In this document: positions 5,889-7,421 of the stretch, in pieces
Layout of the letters: every line of letters begins with the position of its first letter
How positions within the stretch are numbered: the stretch's first letter is position 1
Assembly: GCA_001800005.1 (NCBI GenBank)
Contig: MGUL01000073.1
Location: 1 to 7,421 of the forward strand
DNA length: 7,421 nt
Direction of reading: 5' to 3'
Source of the DNA: Elusimicrobia bacterium RBG_16_66_12
GTDB taxonomy: Bacteria; Elusimicrobiota; Elusimicrobia; UBA1565; UBA9628
Made by a program: the position numbers and the translations under genes
Notes under the pieces: generated by a model
Told to the model about the DNA's origin: nothing
The model's input: only the letters and a program-made list of their open reading frames with translations
The model's database searches: none

Positions 5889-7226
5889 TCAACCCCCTTC
5901 GCGGCAGGGAAGCGTGAAATGGAAGCGGCTGCCGCGTCCCGGGACCGACTCGACGCCGATGGCGCCGCGGTGCATCTCCATGATCGACTTGCAGATCGAG
6001 AGACCCAGGCCCGTGCCGCCCGTGCGCGCCGCGTTGCCCGCGCGCGCAAAAGGCTGGAAGAGGCGGGGCAGGGCCTCCGGGGGAATCCCGCGGCCCGTGT
6101 CCGTCACGCAACACTCGAGCCGGCGCCCGTCGCGGCGCAGCGCCACCGACACCCGCCCGCCGCAGGGCGTGAACTTGATCGCGTTCGAGACGAGATTCGT
6201 CACGACCTGCGTGATCAGGTCGGGATCGGCGTTCACCTGGGGAAGTCCCGGCGCCGCGGTGAAGGCGAGCGTCTTGCCTTCTTCGGCGGCGCGCGAGCCC
6301 AGGAAGAGCGTCGCGTCTTCGACGAGAGAGGCGAGATCGAGCGGGCGTGGCCGGTACTCGAGCTTGCCCCGCTCGATGCGGGCCATGTCGAGCAGGCTCG
6401 TCACGAAGTGGGCCAGGCGCGCGGCGTTGCCCTGGACGCGCTCGAGCTGGCGGCGTTCCTCGACGCTGAGCGAGGATGAGTCCTTGAGGAGCAGCTTGAC
6501 ATAGCTCTCGATGGCGAAGAGCGGCGAGCGCAGCTCGTGCGTCACCGACGCGACGAAGGTGCGCTTCATCTCGTCGAGTTCCCTGAGGCGCGCGGCCATC
6601 GCGTTGAGGCCCCGCGCCAGGCGCGCGACCTCGTCGGAACCGTGTGCGGGGACCGCCTCCGACGGTTCGCCCGCGCCGATCGCTTCCATGCTCCGTTCGA
6701 TGGCGACCAGGCGCGAGGTCAAGCTCCAACCCAGAGGGACGCTGATCAAGACCCCCGCCAGGATCAGGGCCAGCCCCGCGCGGCCCAGGTCGCGGGCCAT
6801 GGCCCGAAAAGAGGCGGCGTAGCTCTCATCGAGAACGCGACGCGAGAAGTCGGTCTCCACCAGGATCTCGGGCGAATCGCCCTGGGCCGGGACCAGGACG
6901 GACTCGGTTCGGACCGGCCCGCTCTCGCGGGCCCCAGGCAAGCCGGCGACCCGCTCCCAGCGCCCGACGAAACGCACGCGCACGCCCGAGACCTCCTTGC
7001 GGTCGCGGCCCAGAAAGGAGAGATAGTCGAGCAACATCAGCGGATCGCGGGCCAACTGCGACTCGGCCGCCATCGTCTTGATGTTCACGACGAGCAGCCT
7101 GACCTTTCCATCCTCGGCCGCCCTCAGGCTTCTGCGTTCCAACATGACGAAGATCGCGCCGGCTGAGATCGTCGTCACGCAGACCGCCAGGCACAGGACG
7201 GCGGCCAACTTGACGCGGATGCTCAC
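5889..7226 (-). CDS. Membrane sensor histidine kinase (HAMP-HisKA-HATPase)
   Basis: A 445-residue sensor kinase that should autophosphorylate on histidine and pass the phosphate to a receiver. Order of parts: membrane helix about 6-28; an extracytoplasmic sensor of about 120 residues (29-149) without a family I can name; second membrane helix about 150-171; HAMP linker about 167-219; dimerisation domain with the H-box SVTHELRSPL, phosphoacceptor His230; then an ATP-binding domain with N-box NLVSNAIKF (Asn344, Asn348), G1 box DTGRGI (Asp376), F-box LFQPF near 389 and G2 box GTGLGLSI near 404. All catalytic motifs are intact. The GTG start overlaps the preceding TGA by four bases and has a good ribosome site. 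There is no fused receiver or output domain. The nearest receiver is the next gene, which makes it the likely partner, but the second kinase of the cluster competes for it. Confidence 0.95.
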   Translation of the reverse strand: MSIRVKLAAVLCLAVCVTTISAGAIFVMLERRSLRAAEDGKVRLLVVNIKTMAAESQLARDPLMLLDYLSFLGRDRKEVSGVRVRFVGRWERVAGLPGARESGPVRTESVLVPAQGDSPEILVETDFSRRVLDESYAASFRAMARDLGRAGLALILAGVLISVPLGWSLTSRLVAIERSMEAIGAGEPSEAVPAHGSDEVARLARGLNAMAARLRELDEMKRTFVASVTHELRSPLFAIESYVKLLLKDSSSLSVEERRQLERVQGNAARLAHFVTSLLDMARIERGKLEYRPRPLDLASLVEDATLFLGSRAAEEGKTLAFTAAPGLPQVNADPDLITQVVTNLVSNAIKFTPCGGRVSVALRRDGRRLECCVTDTGRGIPPEALPRLFQPFARAGNAARTGGTGLGLSICKSIMEMHRGAIGVESVPGRGSRFHFTLPCREGG

Positions 7227-7421
7227 CGCTTGGTCTTCCTTCGGTCGATGCGCTCCAAGGCCTTGCGCGCCTGCTCGTTGTCAGGGTCGATCCGGAGGAT
7301 GCGCAGGAACATGGAACTGGCCTGCAGATATTCCCCGCGGGCGTAGTACTCCACTCCTTTCTGATAAAGCCTCGCGACGTCGCGCGGGTCGCCCGCGCCG
7401 GACGAGGCGCCGCGCGCGGGA
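7223..7421 (-). CDS. TPR-repeat protein, C-terminal fragment
   Basis: Only the last 65 codons and a TGA stop (7225-7223) are inside the window; the gene runs off the right edge. The visible tail contains one clear tetratricopeptide unit, starting near VARLYQKGVEYYARGEY and continuing through LQASSMFLRILRIDPDN, followed by a basic helix ending RIDRRKTKR. The spacing of small and aromatic residues (LY..G..YYARGEY..A...F..IL.IDP.N) is the normal TPR pattern of two antiparallel helices that mediate protein-protein contacts. Upstream of it the fragment is Gly/Ala/Pro-rich, like a linker. The stop overlaps the GTG start of the next kinase by four bases, so it belongs to the same transcript. The catalytic or sensory part, if any, is outside the window, so no specific role can be given. 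It may be a scaffold or assembly protein for the complex encoded downstream (inference). Confidence 0.8.
   Translation of the reverse strand, partial: PARGASSGAGDPRDVARLYQKGVEYYARGEYLQASSMFLRILRIDPDNEQARKALERIDRRKTKR
7235..7241 (-). promoter_or_regulatory. Ribosome binding site of first sensor kinase
   Basis: The minus strand reads AAGGAAG, followed by eight bases and then the GTG at 7226. This supports the GTG start even though it lies inside the last codons of the TPR gene. Confidence 0.55.

Noticed and set aside
5474..6049. Upstream extension of the CheC-like frame
   Set aside because: It would read through the receiver gene in a wrong frame. The ATG at 5473 overlaps the receiver stop and has a ribosome site.
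5836..6729. Extension of the receiver frame upstream across the first kinase
   Set aside because: The added sequence is out of frame with the kinase motifs and Arg-rich. The receiver fold begins right after the ATG at 5835, which has its own GGAGG.

Overview
The window is high-GC bacterial DNA (roughly two-thirds G+C by eye) in which every convincing gene lies on the minus strand. From right to left they form one tight cluster: the 3' end of a TPR protein, a membrane sensor histidine kinase, a single-domain CheY-like receiver, a CheC/CheX/FliM-family protein, a second larger sensor kinase (extracytoplasmic sensor, HAMP, PAS), a membrane protein joining a FliF C-terminal half to FliG middle and C-terminal domains, and the 5' part of a coiled-coil protein ending in a histidine-kinase-type ATPase fold. 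No stretch over about 60 bases lacks a gene. No RNA genes, mobile elements, CRISPR arrays or convincing terminators were seen. Four of the six gene junctions are stop/start overlaps (GTGA, TGATG, ATGA, GTGA), which argues for one transcript with translational coupling. The exceptions are a 53-base gap before the receiver and a 50-base AT-richer gap before the FliF/FliG protein.

The organism is Gram-negative-like: two kinases with extracytoplasmic sensors and a ring protein with a periplasmic domain. The sequence alone does not fix the phylum. High-GC lineages such as Myxococcota or Elusimicrobiota are only a guess.

The working picture is as follows. Two sensor kinases could phosphorylate the one free receiver, which has no DNA-binding output. 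The CheC-like protein could dephosphorylate it or act as a FliM-family partner. The likely target is the FliF/FliG protein, which keeps the periplasmic ring-building part of FliF, one membrane crossing, and the FliG part that meets the stator in a flagellar motor. It lacks the N-terminal half of FliF, the FliF tail and the FliG N-domain. The gene after it, where many flagellar operons carry fliH, instead encodes a long coiled coil fused to a kinase-like ATPase whose phosphoacceptor histidine appears to be replaced by arginine. The cluster therefore looks like a pared-down rotor- or ring-like membrane machine wired to its own phosphosignalling, distinct from a standard flagellar operon. The domain calls rest on motif reading by eye; the system-level function is inference.
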